From assembly GCA_026390795.1 (NCBI GenBank), contig JAPLFG010000001.1:310001-374000 (forward strand): DNA of 64,000 nucleotides, written 5' to 3'. The DNA is from Ignavibacteriales bacterium. Lineage in GTDB: Bacteria > Bacteroidota > Ignavibacteria > Ignavibacteriales > Melioribacteraceae. Each line of letters opens with the position of its first letter. Position 1 is the first letter of the stretch. The notes beneath the pieces are model-generated. The model worked only from the letters and a program-made list of their open reading frames with translations, did not search any database and was not told where the DNA came from. Of this stretch, positions 32,433-41,317 are shown one piece after another. A program made the translations under genes and the position numbers.

Positions 32433-34418
32433 TTATTTAATACTTATTGCATCAAACCGGCAAGTCTCAAAGCAAATTCCGCACTTAATACATTTCACTT
32501 CAATAATTTGATGCGGCTGTTTTTTCTCTCCTATAATAGCTTCTGCCGCACATTTTTTAATACATAAACCGCAACCGCTGCAAAGTTCGGGGTCAATCTC
32601 ATATGTTAATAGATCTTTACAAACTTTAGCTTTGCATCTCCTCTCGAAAAGATGTTCTTCATATTCTTCTCTGAAGTATCTTAAGCCCGATAAAACCGGA
32701 TTGGGTGCGCTTTGACCAAGGCCACAAAGAGAAGTATCTTTAATTACATCTGCCAATCTTTGAAGATGTATTATACCCTTAAATCTTTGCAGCTGATCTG
32801 TCTTACTACCGTTATGAGCATAACTTACAGGGATTCGCTCTATTATTTCCAGCATCCTTTTTGTTCCTTCACGGCATGGAACACATTTACCACATGACTC
32901 TTCTTGAATAAAATTTAAAAAGAATTTAGCAATATCAACCATACATGAATCTTCATCCATAACAACGAATCCTCCCGATCCCATCATTGCTCCAACACTT
33001 TTCAAAGATTCATAATCAACTTTAGTGTCAAGGACGGAATCTGGCAAGCATCCGCCCGAAGGTCCTCCTATTTGTACAGCTTTAAATTTTTTTCCATTTG
33101 CAATTCCGCCGCCAATATCAAAGACTACTTTGCGTAAACTTATTCCCATCGGAACTTCAACTAGTCCGCTATAAGTAATATTTCCGCTCAGAGCAAAAAC
33201 TTTAGTCCCTTTACTGGTTGCGGTACCAATAGATGAGAACCAGGAGGATCCCCGGTTAATTACTGTTGGTACATTTGCAAAAGTTTCTACATTATTGATG
33301 ATAGTTGGGTTTTTCCATAATCCTTCGTCGGATGGATAAGGTGGGCGTGGTGAAGGCATACCGCGTTTTCCTTCTATCGAGGCGATTAGAGCAGTTTCTT
33401 CTCCGCAAACAAAAGCGCCTGCTCCTTTTTTTACTTTTAAGTCGAAGTCAAAGTCGCTATTTAAAATGTTTTCACCTAGTAATCCATACTCTCTGCATTT
33501 TATAATTGCATCATTAAGTCTCTGAATTGCTAAAGGATATTCGGCACGGCAGTAAATAAATCCCTTTGAAGCACCAATTGCGTAGGCACCTACAATCATT
33601 CCTTCAATAACTCTAAACGGATCACTTTCTAGAACGGACCGATCCATAAAAGCACCAGGATCACCTTCGTCAGCATTACAAATAATATATTTTTGCTCAG
33701 CATTTTTTTTGCCGGCTAATTCCCATTTTGTTCCGGTAGAAAATCCGCCGCCACCTCTTCCCCGTAATCCACTTTCTTTAACTTCATGAATAACTTCTTC
33801 AGGACTCATTAACCGTAAAACTTTATCCACAGCTTTGAATCCGCTAGCCGATATATATTCGTCTATCGAATTTGGATTAATTACCCCGCAATTTTCCAGT
33901 ACAACTTTTTGCTGATGTTTGAAAAATGGCACTTCAGAAATTGAACAAATATTTTCATCATTCTTACCGAAAGAACCTAAAAGTTTTTTCTCAAATATTG
34001 ATCCATTAACAATCGTAGTATTAATAAGTTGCGAAACATCTTTAGGTGTAATTTCGCAATAAGAAATTCTGTTTTTGCCGGGAAGTTTGATATCAACAAT
34101 CGGTTCTTTAGCACAATATCCAATACATCCTGTTGGTATGACTACAGCTTCTAATTTTAGTGAAGCAAGTTCAGCCTCAATTGCAATCTTTACTTTATCG
34201 GCACCGGAAGCCAAGCCGCAAGTTCCCATACCAATAAATATTAGGGGAATATCGTGATTGATATATCTAAGAGATTTATTTAAATCTTCATATTTCTTTT
34301 TACAGCCATTATCTTGATGGCATAACGGTCCTTCAAGACAGCACGCAATAAATATATCACATGGATTTTCTGGCGAATGCCAGCATTGATCACAACATTT
34401 TTCAAGAAAATTTTTCAT
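32433..34418 (-). CDS. hydB: HydB/NuoF-like flavoprotein, long form, set 1 (661 aa)
   Basis: Full-length HydB: a Cys-rich N-terminus (C8, C9, C12, C20, C26, C27, C33, C39); a thioredoxin-like [2Fe-2S]-type domain (C67 in GTCGLASGA, C98 and C102 in GCIGYC; only three of the usual four Cys stand out); the NuoF core with GLRGRGGGGFSTGTKW, CNADEGDPGAFMDR, GAFVCGEETALI and SCGKCVPCREG; and a C-terminal 2x[4Fe-4S] ferredoxin domain (CSGCGLCIKKC, CIKCGICFETC). The extra ferredoxin-like end fits an electron-bifurcating complex using ferredoxin and NAD(H). Overlaps HydC by 4 bp. Confidence 0.94.
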   Translation of the reverse strand: MKNFLEKCCDQCWHSPENPCDIFIACCLEGPLCHQDNGCKKKYEDLNKSLRYINHDIPLIFIGMGTCGLASGADKVKIAIEAELASLKLEAVVIPTGCIGYCAKEPIVDIKLPGKNRISYCEITPKDVSQLINTTIVNGSIFEKKLLGSFGKNDENICSISEVPFFKHQQKVVLENCGVINPNSIDEYISASGFKAVDKVLRLMSPEEVIHEVKESGLRGRGGGGFSTGTKWELAGKKNAEQKYIICNADEGDPGAFMDRSVLESDPFRVIEGMIVGAYAIGASKGFIYCRAEYPLAIQRLNDAIIKCREYGLLGENILNSDFDFDLKVKKGAGAFVCGEETALIASIEGKRGMPSPRPPYPSDEGLWKNPTIINNVETFANVPTVINRGSSWFSSIGTATSKGTKVFALSGNITYSGLVEVPMGISLRKVVFDIGGGIANGKKFKAVQIGGPSGGCLPDSVLDTKVDYESLKSVGAMMGSGGFVVMDEDSCMVDIAKFFLNFIQEESCGKCVPCREGTKRMLEIIERIPVSYAHNGSKTDQLQRFKGIIHLQRLADVIKDTSLCGLGQSAPNPVLSGLRYFREEYEEHLFERRCKAKVCKDLLTYEIDPELCSGCGLCIKKCAAEAIIGEKKQPHQIIEVKCIKCGICFETCRFDAISIK

Positions 34419-34948
34419 TCCGCATTTGCCAATTGTTCAATCTTATTTTTAGGTGTTTCTTCTTTCTTATATTTTGCCAAAATTTTTGAAATCTCTTTTA
34501 TTGTTGCCCGACCATAATAATCTTTGTTTATATTTATTACGGGAGCTATGCTGCAAGCGCCAATACATGCAACTGTTTCAAGCGTAAAGTTTTTATTACG
34601 GGTTGTCTGTCCGGCTTTTATTCCAAGTTCGTTCTCTAATGCTGTTAAAAGATTTGCCGAATTTTTAACATGACACGCAGTTCCTCTACAAACACGTATA
34701 ACATTCTTACCTAATGGTTTTAATCTGAATTGATTATAGAAAGTTGCAACGCCGTAAACTGAGCTAAAAGGAAGATTAATATATTCTGCAATTGCACGTA
34801 AATCGTCTTCAGGAAGATACCCGTATGCTTCCTGAACTTCTTGAAGAAGTGCTATTAAGTTGCTTCTATCATTGGGTGAATACTTTTCTAGGATTCCTTT
34901 TTTCATCACGATCTCAATTTGTTCGAAGATTTTTGTTTTAATTTGCAT
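34415..34948 (-). CDS. hydC: HydC/NuoE-like [2Fe-2S] subunit, set 1
   Basis: First gene of the ten-gene operon. NuoE-type protein: helical domain with LIALLQEVQEAYGYLPEDDLRAIAEYI, then ligands in RVCRGTACHV (Cys-x4-Cys) and VACIGACSIAP (Cys-x3-Cys). The frame begins at a TTG at 34960; the ATG at 34946-34948 is preferred, and a Met at 34906 (MKKGILEKYSPND) would also give a normal-length subunit. None has a good ribosome site, so the exact start is open. A Lys-rich tail after the cluster domain (KKEETPKNK) is extra. Confidence 0.92.
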   Translation of the reverse strand: MQIKTKIFEQIEIVMKKGILEKYSPNDRSNLIALLQEVQEAYGYLPEDDLRAIAEYINLPFSSVYGVATFYNQFRLKPLGKNVIRVCRGTACHVKNSANLLTALENELGIKAGQTTRNKNFTLETVACIGACSIAPVININKDYYGRATIKEISKILAKYKKEETPKNKIEQLANAE

Positions 34949-35026
34949 ATAAGATGCCAATAGATGTGGTTTATGAACCTCTTATTTCACCGTTAAACAA
35001 AATAAAATTCGGCTAGAATTGACTGA

Positions 35027-35065
35027 ATTTCCTAAGTGTGAGAATAATATTCTATAATTTCCTAA
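35027..35065 (-). promoter_or_regulatory. Candidate operator upstream of the hydrogenase operon
   Basis: Two identical ATTTCCTAA elements (35027-35035 and 35057-35065), 30 bp apart start to start (about three helical turns), flank a palindrome AGAATA-a-TATTCT (35041-35053). The cluster lies about 80-120 bp upstream of the probable first start codon. No other structure of this kind is seen in the 270-bp gap. Regulatory role is inferred from position and symmetry only. Confidence 0.35.
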
Positions 35066-35219
35066 AACATCATAGTTCTAGGGGTAAATAGTGAAAGTTC
35101 GCGGTTGAGTGAAGGGACTATATATTTAATGGTGGAACTGCAATGATTTATGTCGAAAAAATAAATCGTGATCAACTTCTAATGAAAAGTATCGCACTAA
35201 AATTCAAATATAATTCTTT

Positions 35220-35714
35220 CTATTTTTTTTGATGTAACAGCTTATCTTTTCTAAGAACCTCTTTTTCCATCTGCATTTTATATAAAGTCATTTTTTTTGC
35301 AAGGGGTTTATTAGATACCGCAAGAATTTGCACTGCCAGCAATGCTGCATTTTTAGCACCGTCGATTGCTACAGTTGCTACCGGAACTCCAGAAGGCATT
35401 TGAACAATTGAAAGTAACGAGTCTAATCCATTGGTCGATTTTCCAAGAATCGGTATACCTATTACAGGTAAAATTGTATGAGCTGCGATAACACCTGGAA
35501 GGTGTGCAGCTCCGCCCGCACCTGCTATAAATACTTTTGCTCCATTCTTCTGAGCAGAGGTAATAAATTCAACGGTTTGTTTCGGAGTTCTATGTGCGGA
35601 AAGAATTCTTGTTTCAAAAGCCACTCCAAATTCATTAAGTGTTTCTTCTGCTTTCTGAATAACATTATAATCAGAATCACTCCCCATTAAAATTGCGACT
35701 TGAATATTTTTCAT
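35220..35714 (-). CDS. purE: N5-carboxyaminoimidazole ribonucleotide mutase
   Basis: Purine pathway mutase converting N5-CAIR to CAIR (class I PurE). Motifs MGSDSDYNVI, ILSAHRTPKQ with the catalytic His, FIAGAGGAAHLPGVIAAHT, GIPILGKS and DSLLSIVQMPSGVPVATVAI are all present. The open frame begins at 35765, but the ATG at 35712-35714 (MKNIQVAILMGSD), preceded by AAGAGAAAAAT, gives the standard length of 164 residues. No purK next to it. Stands alone downstream of the GIN-domain gene terminator. Confidence 0.96.
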   Translation of the reverse strand: MKNIQVAILMGSDSDYNVIQKAEETLNEFGVAFETRILSAHRTPKQTVEFITSAQKNGAKVFIAGAGGAAHLPGVIAAHTILPVIGIPILGKSTNGLDSLLSIVQMPSGVPVATVAIDGAKNAALLAVQILAVSNKPLAKKMTLYKMQMEKEVLRKDKLLHQKK

Positions 35715-35791
35715 ATTTTTCTCTTGAATTAACTGATTTCGATATTCAAAGATAATTGCTGCCAATGAATTTGCAAAATATGTTTAAATAA

Positions 35792-35827
35792 AAAGAGCGG
35801 AACTAGAAACTCTAGATTCCGCTCTTT
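35792..35827 (-). terminator. Terminator of the GIN-domain lipoprotein gene
   Basis: Long hairpin: AAAGAGCGGAA (35792-35802) pairs with TTCCGCTCTTT (35817-35827), extended by CTAGA/TCTAG with one bulged base. On the minus strand it lies 17 bp past the gene's stop codon and is followed by ATTTAAAC. Strong intrinsic terminator between this gene and purE. Confidence 0.8.
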
Positions 35828-35844
35828 AATGAGATTATTTTTAA

Positions 35845-36492
35845 TTACTTTCTTGTAATCGATCCAACTCCGGATACATTAGTTTTTGTTTTTTCCGGGT
35901 TACCGTAATAATCTATCGACCCAACTCCCGATACCGATGCATCTAAGTATTTTGTCGCATATACATTGGCACTAGCGGCACCGCTTACCGAAATAAAAGT
36001 TTCTTTTGATTTCAACTCTCTGGCATCAATATTACCTGCGCCGGAAAGTTCAGCACGAAGTCTTTCTACCTCACCAAGTAAATGAATATTACCGGCTCCG
36101 CTAAGCTCCACATTAAATTCTGTTTCCTTAATTCCTTCAACTTCAATATCATTCGCGCCGGAAACTTGTATATCAGTTAAATTTGGAGTTGTGATCTCAA
36201 TTAAGATTTCTTTGCGTGGGGAAATATTTTTACGTGTATCGATAATAAGTCTATTCCCTCTCACGGTTGTCCGGATATAACCCAATAAATTTTCTTCGGC
36301 AGTAATTCTTAAAGAAGCTGCAGAACCAACTTTTACATGTATCGAGAAGGCACCGCCAGCTTCAATTTTATGGAATTCTGTTACCTTACGAGCTTCATCT
36401 CTAATCCTTCCATTTCCACGCACTCCCCAAAAACCACAGCCGCTAATAATAAATGCTAAAAATAAAACTGCAGAAATTAATTTCATTTTCAT
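35845..36492 (-). CDS. GIN-domain (DUF2807) lipoprotein
   Basis: Predicted outer- or inner-membrane-anchored lipoprotein: signal MKMKLISAVLFLAFIISGCG with lipobox ISGC (Cys19). The rest is a DUF2807 repeat beta-solenoid with recurrent glycine-asparagine/serine steps (VSGANDIEVEG, LSGAGNIHLLG, LSGAGNIDARE, VSGAASANVYA, VSGVGSIDYYG, VSGVGSITRK). Such proteins are abundant in Bacteroidota and called putative auto-transporter adhesin heads, but the function is not established. Single gene with its own terminator. Confidence 0.88.
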   Translation of the reverse strand: MKMKLISAVLFLAFIISGCGFWGVRGNGRIRDEARKVTEFHKIEAGGAFSIHVKVGSAASLRITAEENLLGYIRTTVRGNRLIIDTRKNISPRKEILIEITTPNLTDIQVSGANDIEVEGIKETEFNVELSGAGNIHLLGEVERLRAELSGAGNIDARELKSKETFISVSGAASANVYATKYLDASVSGVGSIDYYGNPEKTKTNVSGVGSITRK

Positions 36493-36624
36493 AAAGACCT
36501 CATAACTTTGATCATTAGACGTGTTTTCCTACAATTTGTTCATCTAAAAATAATAAAAATTACACATCCCGGATATTTCAGTTAATCTACTTAAGTTATT
36601 ATATTAACTTTATAAAATTACGAG

Positions 36625-39600
36625 ATGCAATTATTATTCAATTCGGGGTTCAGATTGTTTGATGAAGAACTAAATACTCTACAAGCAGAAGCTTACGATC
36701 ACTTATGGAATGGCAGATTTCGTTTAGCATTAAATGCTGCTGAAAAGGTCTACCAGTCGCGTCCCGATGATAGTGAAGCTGCGATCTGTTACGCATGGGC
36801 ACTATTGGAAAATGGAAATCCTATAAAAGCAATGGATTATGCGAATCTATCTGTTGAATTAAAGGGAGATTCAATCAAAGCTCGTGTTTATCGGTCTTAT
36901 CTGCTTTACCGGATGAGCATCTTTGAAGGTGCAATTGCGGACACAGATCAATCAATTGATAAACAAAAAGAAATTCTTGCATGGACCTATTTAAATCGAT
37001 CTAAATCGTATGCCGGACTTCAAAAATTTGAAGATGCAAATGCCGCACTTGAACTAGCTCTCATAATAGATAACGGTAAAAATCCTTCTTGGAAAGAAAT
37101 GCGTGATTGGCTTGATCAAGCAAATCAAATCCGGACAGGTAAGATGTTGATCAACTCGAAGAATATTAATACAATATTGGAAAGTGCCGGGCAAGCAATT
37201 AAAGCCAAAGAATTTTGGTTCTCTCTTTATTGTGCTAGAAAAATTTTAGAGAAAAATAAAAACGACGAAGCGGAATTGATGGAATTAGAATCGATGCTTC
37301 ATCTTTTCCAACTTAAACCTGCATTGAAGAAAGCAGATTCATTAGCAAATAAGTATAAAAAGAATGAAAGATTTACTAGCATTCATAATGCATTAAAAAA
37401 ATTTTCTCAGCTGGAGCAGGAATCCGATGTAAAGACAGAACCGCAGAAAAGAATTTCACATGAACGAATGATCCGGGAACGATCACAATCTACTACTTCA
37501 TTTGCAGAAAATGATTATAAGACTGAATCATATCATTACCCGAACGATTTCGTTGATATTTATTCTTTAAAATTATTTGACGCGGTAGAAGAATCTAAAT
37601 CCGGTTCCCGTATTTATTGCAAAAGTTTTGCTAACTCAACACGAATAATTGCCGCAGAAATTATTTTTAATAATCTTTATTATAAAAAAGAAGATAAAAT
37701 CTTTAGCTGTTCTCTGGTTTGGTATCATAATGATTTTGAGATTGGTAGAAATAATTTTCAGATGAGTGTACTCAAAGCTTGGGACTCCGTTATATTCGTT
37801 CAATCTCTAAGTTCTGAACAATCTGAAGATTGGCAGTCCGGACAAGCACGCATTGAATTTTATGTTAACAATTTCAAAACCGGGGAAAAATTTTTCGGGA
37901 TAGGAAATAAAAATGTACGGGAAACTGACGAGAGATTCGACATTCCGGAAAAAAGAACATTTGATAAACAATTTGAGCAGAAGAAAATTGAGAGACCGTC
38001 AACTAATAACAAATCCCAACATACAACAAAATCGTTAGCGGAACTTCTTGAAGAGCTAGATCACTTTACCGGATTGGTTAGTATAAAAGAATCTGTTAAG
38101 AGTTTTGTCTCCTATCTTGAATTTCTGAAAGAGAGGAAACGACTCGGATTGAAAGCCGAAGAAAAAATTGCAATCAATGCGGTATTCCTAGGTAATCCCG
38201 GAACCGGAAAGACAACAGTTGCTCGAATGCTCGGAGATATTTTTTACGCAATGGGAATTCTTCCGAATGGTCATGTCGTTGAAGTTGACCGCTCTGCACT
38301 TGTAGGACAATTCATTGGAGAAACTGCTCAGAAGACAGAAAAACTAATTAATGATGCAATAGGCGGGGTCTTATTCATTGATGAAGCTTACACTTTGATT
38401 AAAAAAGGCGGTAGTCAAGATTTTGGTCAAGAAGCAATTGATATTCTTTTGAAACGAATGGAAGACCGCAAAGGAGAATTCGTTGTAATTGTCGCCGGCT
38501 ACCCCGAAGAGATGGAATCGTTTTTAAATTCCAATCCAGGACTTAGATCCAGGTTCAGCCAAACATTTGTTTTTGATGATTATTCTCCGGACGAAATGAT
38601 TCTTATTTTTAATCAGCTTTTGAAGAAAGAAGATTATGCAATTACTGAGGACGCGCAAGAATTATTGAAAAAAGAATTTATCTCGCTTTTCAAAAGCAGA
38701 GATAAATCGTTCGGCAACGCACGTCTTGTAAAAAGACTTTTTGATGAATCGAAAAGAAATCTTAGCAAAGTATGTTTGATGATACCGGAAGAGGAAAGAA
38801 CGAAAGAGCTAATAACAACTTTCAATGATGAAGTAATAAAGGCTACCCTTTCCAAAAGATCTACCAAAACAATTATTTTCCCTATTAACGAAGAATCCTT
38901 GAATGAAGCATTAAAGGAATTAGAAGACCTTGTCGGTTTAAATTTAGTCAAAAAAGAAATTGCGGATATGGTGAAACTTGCACGTTATTTTAATGAGCAG
39001 GGAGAAGATATTAGAAAAGTATTCAGCGAACATATTCTGTTTCTTGGCAATCCCGGAACAGGTAAGACTACTGTTGCGCGTATTTTTGGAAAAATCTATT
39101 CGGCACTTGGAATTTTATCAAAGGGGCACCTTGTTGAAACAGACCGGCAAGGTTTGGTTGCCGGTTACGTGGGGCAAACTGCAGAAAAAACTACTAGTCT
39201 AATCGATAAATCTCTCGGTGGAATGCTGTTTATTGATGAAGCTTACGCGTTGTTAAAGCCAAGTGATTCCGGTAGTGATTTTGGGAAAGAAGCTATAGAT
39301 ATTTTACTAAAGAGAATGGAAGATGACCGCGGTAAATTTGTTGTAGTAGCCGCAGGATATACCGACGAAATGTTGAATTTTGTATCAGGTAATCCCGGTA
39401 TACAATCGCGGTTCAGTAAATCATTCACCTTTGAAGACTACTCCCCTACTGAACTAATGGAAATTGTGAACAGAACATTAATTAGAGAGAAAAAAAATAT
39501 ATCAAAAGAAGCTGAAGAAAAATTGCAGAAACATTTTGATGAATTGTATAAGAACCGAGATAAAAAATTTGGTAATGCGCGTATTGTTAGAAATATTCTT

Positions 39601-40566
39601 GAATCCGTAAAACAAAAAATGCTGCTCAGACTTTCCGACATTCCGACAGAAGAACGAAGTGAAGAGAAAGTTAACACAATAGAACTTAGCGATATAAACG
39701 AAGTTCTAAACCGTGATGTGGAGGCAAAACATTTTGATGTTCAAGGTGACCCGCTCAAACTTCAAGAATATATTGATGAGCTTAACCAATTAATTGGACT
39801 CGATAACGTAAAACGTGATATCTACAAATTGATCAGTTTTGCAAAAATATCACAGTTGAAAAAAGAACGTGGTCTGCAATCGGTTGACCGCAATTTGCAT
39901 TCTGTTTTTATTGGCAATTCCGGTACAGGGAAAAAATTAGTGGCAAAACTGATGAGCAAAATATTTAAAGAACTTGGTATACTGCATAAGGATCACATTG
40001 TTGAAGTTGACCGTGCCGATCTTGTTGCCGGTTATCAAGGTCAAACGGCTGTAAAAACCGATAAAATAATCCAACAAGCACTCGATGGTACACTCATTAT
40101 TAAGGATGCTCATAATTTATTCTCCGATGAGAATAATTACGGTCAGGAAGCAATAGAAATGATATTGAAACGGATGCACGATTTTAAAGGAAGATTTTTT
40201 GTTATACTTACAAGTCAAAGCGAAAAGATGAAATCCGTTCTTAAATCAAATCCTGGTTTGTCGGCTTATTTTCCTAATGTTTTTAATTTCGATGATTATT
40301 CTCCAATGCAGCTACTTTGCATAGCCGCCGATATTGCAGAGAAAAATGGGTACGCTCTTGATGAAGGTGCTTTGCAAGAATTGCTTGACCGATTCGAGCA
40401 ACTCGTCGAAAAACACGAAAAGAATTTTGATAACGGAAACCTGGCAAAAAACATTTTATACTCGGCAATTACAAATCAAGAAGAAAGAATATTTAACATC
40501 TTCGAACAAGATGATGTTGATTTGAAAACCATTACACTTGAAGACGTTCAAAAAATCAAGATCTAA
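36625..40566 (+). CDS. TPR protein with three CbxX/CfxQ-type AAA+ modules (1313 aa)
   Basis: Residues about 10-260 are TPR-like helical repeats; about 310-435 form a beta-rich domain I do not recognise (WYHNDFEIGRNNFQMS, ARIEFYVNN); then three AAA+ modules. Module 1: Walker A GNPGTGKTT (523), Walker B LFIDEAY, Arg finger region GLRSRFS. Module 2: the same motifs (Walker A at 808, GIQSRFS). Module 3: GNSGTGKKL (1097), Walker B altered to IIKDAH (K1160) and the Arg position changed to GLSAYFP, so probably no hydrolysis. CbxX-type ATPases remodel protein complexes (Rubisco activase, EccA). The client is unknown. Confidence 0.88.
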   Translation: MQLLFNSGFRLFDEELNTLQAEAYDHLWNGRFRLALNAAEKVYQSRPDDSEAAICYAWALLENGNPIKAMDYANLSVELKGDSIKARVYRSYLLYRMSIFEGAIADTDQSIDKQKEILAWTYLNRSKSYAGLQKFEDANAALELALIIDNGKNPSWKEMRDWLDQANQIRTGKMLINSKNINTILESAGQAIKAKEFWFSLYCARKILEKNKNDEAELMELESMLHLFQLKPALKKADSLANKYKKNERFTSIHNALKKFSQLEQESDVKTEPQKRISHERMIRERSQSTTSFAENDYKTESYHYPNDFVDIYSLKLFDAVEESKSGSRIYCKSFANSTRIIAAEIIFNNLYYKKEDKIFSCSLVWYHNDFEIGRNNFQMSVLKAWDSVIFVQSLSSEQSEDWQSGQARIEFYVNNFKTGEKFFGIGNKNVRETDERFDIPEKRTFDKQFEQKKIERPSTNNKSQHTTKSLAELLEELDHFTGLVSIKESVKSFVSYLEFLKERKRLGLKAEEKIAINAVFLGNPGTGKTTVARMLGDIFYAMGILPNGHVVEVDRSALVGQFIGETAQKTEKLINDAIGGVLFIDEAYTLIKKGGSQDFGQEAIDILLKRMEDRKGEFVVIVAGYPEEMESFLNSNPGLRSRFSQTFVFDDYSPDEMILIFNQLLKKEDYAITEDAQELLKKEFISLFKSRDKSFGNARLVKRLFDESKRNLSKVCLMIPEEERTKELITTFNDEVIKATLSKRSTKTIIFPINEESLNEALKELEDLVGLNLVKKEIADMVKLARYFNEQGEDIRKVFSEHILFLGNPGTGKTTVARIFGKIYSALGILSKGHLVETDRQGLVAGYVGQTAEKTTSLIDKSLGGMLFIDEAYALLKPSDSGSDFGKEAIDILLKRMEDDRGKFVVVAAGYTDEMLNFVSGNPGIQSRFSKSFTFEDYSPTELMEIVNRTLIREKKNISKEAEEKLQKHFDELYKNRDKKFGNARIVRNILESVKQKMLLRLSDIPTEERSEEKVNTIELSDINEVLNRDVEAKHFDVQGDPLKLQEYIDELNQLIGLDNVKRDIYKLISFAKISQLKKERGLQSVDRNLHSVFIGNSGTGKKLVAKLMSKIFKELGILHKDHIVEVDRADLVAGYQGQTAVKTDKIIQQALDGTLIIKDAHNLFSDENNYGQEAIEMILKRMHDFKGRFFVILTSQSEKMKSVLKSNPGLSAYFPNVFNFDDYSPMQLLCIAADIAEKNGYALDEGALQELLDRFEQLVEKHEKNFDNGNLAKNILYSAITNQEERIFNIFEQDDVDLKTITLEDVQKIKI

Positions 40567-40591
40567 CTCACCCACATTTTACTAAGGCTCT

Positions 40592-41317
40592 ATGTTAGAA
40601 TTACTGAATCTTGAAAAAATATTCGGCAGTTTTACTGCAGTTAATCGAATTAATTTGAAGATCAATAAAGGAGAACTTTTTGGTTTCCTTGGTCCTAACG
40701 GTGCCGGGAAAACTACTACGATTAAGATGATTGCAGGATTACTTTCACCTTCACATGGAAATATATTTTTGGACGGCATTGATGTCTGGGTTAAACCGAT
40801 CGAGTCTAAGATGAAAATCGGCTATATACCGGATCAGCCGTTTCTTTACGATAAATTAACCGGGAAAGAATTTCTTTATTTCAGCGGTGGACTTTATAAC
40901 CTGACAAAGGATAAGATAAAAAATAAGATTACTGAATTATCCGAGCAGTTAAAAATTGGAAGCTGGATTGATAAACGATCTGAGGAATATTCACAAGGAA
41001 TGAGACAGAGGATTGTAATTGCATCCGCATTTCTTCACGATCCCGAATTACTTATAGTTGATGAACCGATGATAGGCCTTGATCCACAGAGCGCTTTCGA
41101 TGTGAAAAAAATGCTTGCAGAAAAATCTAAGAACGGAACGACGATATTCATGTCGACTCATAGCTTAAATGTTGTAGAAGAAATTTGCACGCATGTTGGA
41201 ATTATTAACAACGGGAATATAATTTTTAACAGCAGCATCGAAGTTCTACACGATCTAAAACGTGAAAACAATCACAATCTTGAAGAACTTTTCATTCAAC
41301 TTACAAATGAAGAGTAA
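40592..41317 (+). CDS. ABC transporter ATP-binding protein
   Basis: Nucleotide-binding subunit of an ABC exporter of the CcmA/ABC-2 class. Walker A GPNGAGKTTT (about residue 32), Q-loop, signature EYSQGMRQR (C motif variant SQGMRQ), Walker B LLIVDEPMIGLDP and switch His in STHSLNVVEE. 241 residues, single domain. Its stop shares a base with the start of the permease gene (TAATG), so the two form one transporter. Substrate unknown. Confidence 0.94.
   Translation: MLELLNLEKIFGSFTAVNRINLKINKGELFGFLGPNGAGKTTTIKMIAGLLSPSHGNIFLDGIDVWVKPIESKMKIGYIPDQPFLYDKLTGKEFLYFSGGLYNLTKDKIKNKITELSEQLKIGSWIDKRSEEYSQGMRQRIVIASAFLHDPELLIVDEPMIGLDPQSAFDVKKMLAEKSKNGTTIFMSTHSLNVVEEICTHVGIINNGNIIFNSSIEVLHDLKRENNHNLEELFIQLTNEE

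Noticed and set aside
28722-34257. Plus-strand open frames across the hydrogenase operon
   Set aside because: They are antisense shadows of conserved genes and carry no recognisable domains or ribosome sites.
34944-34959. Firm annotation of a sigma-54 promoter for the hydrogenase operon
   Set aside because: The match is good but overlaps the possible start codons and no activator is nearby; kept only as a low-interest observation.
22787-34960. Respiratory complex I (NuoEFG) interpretation of the HydABC genes
   Set aside because: The G-like subunits have full H-cluster loops (L1-L3), and no other nuo subunits are adjacent; these are hydrogenases.
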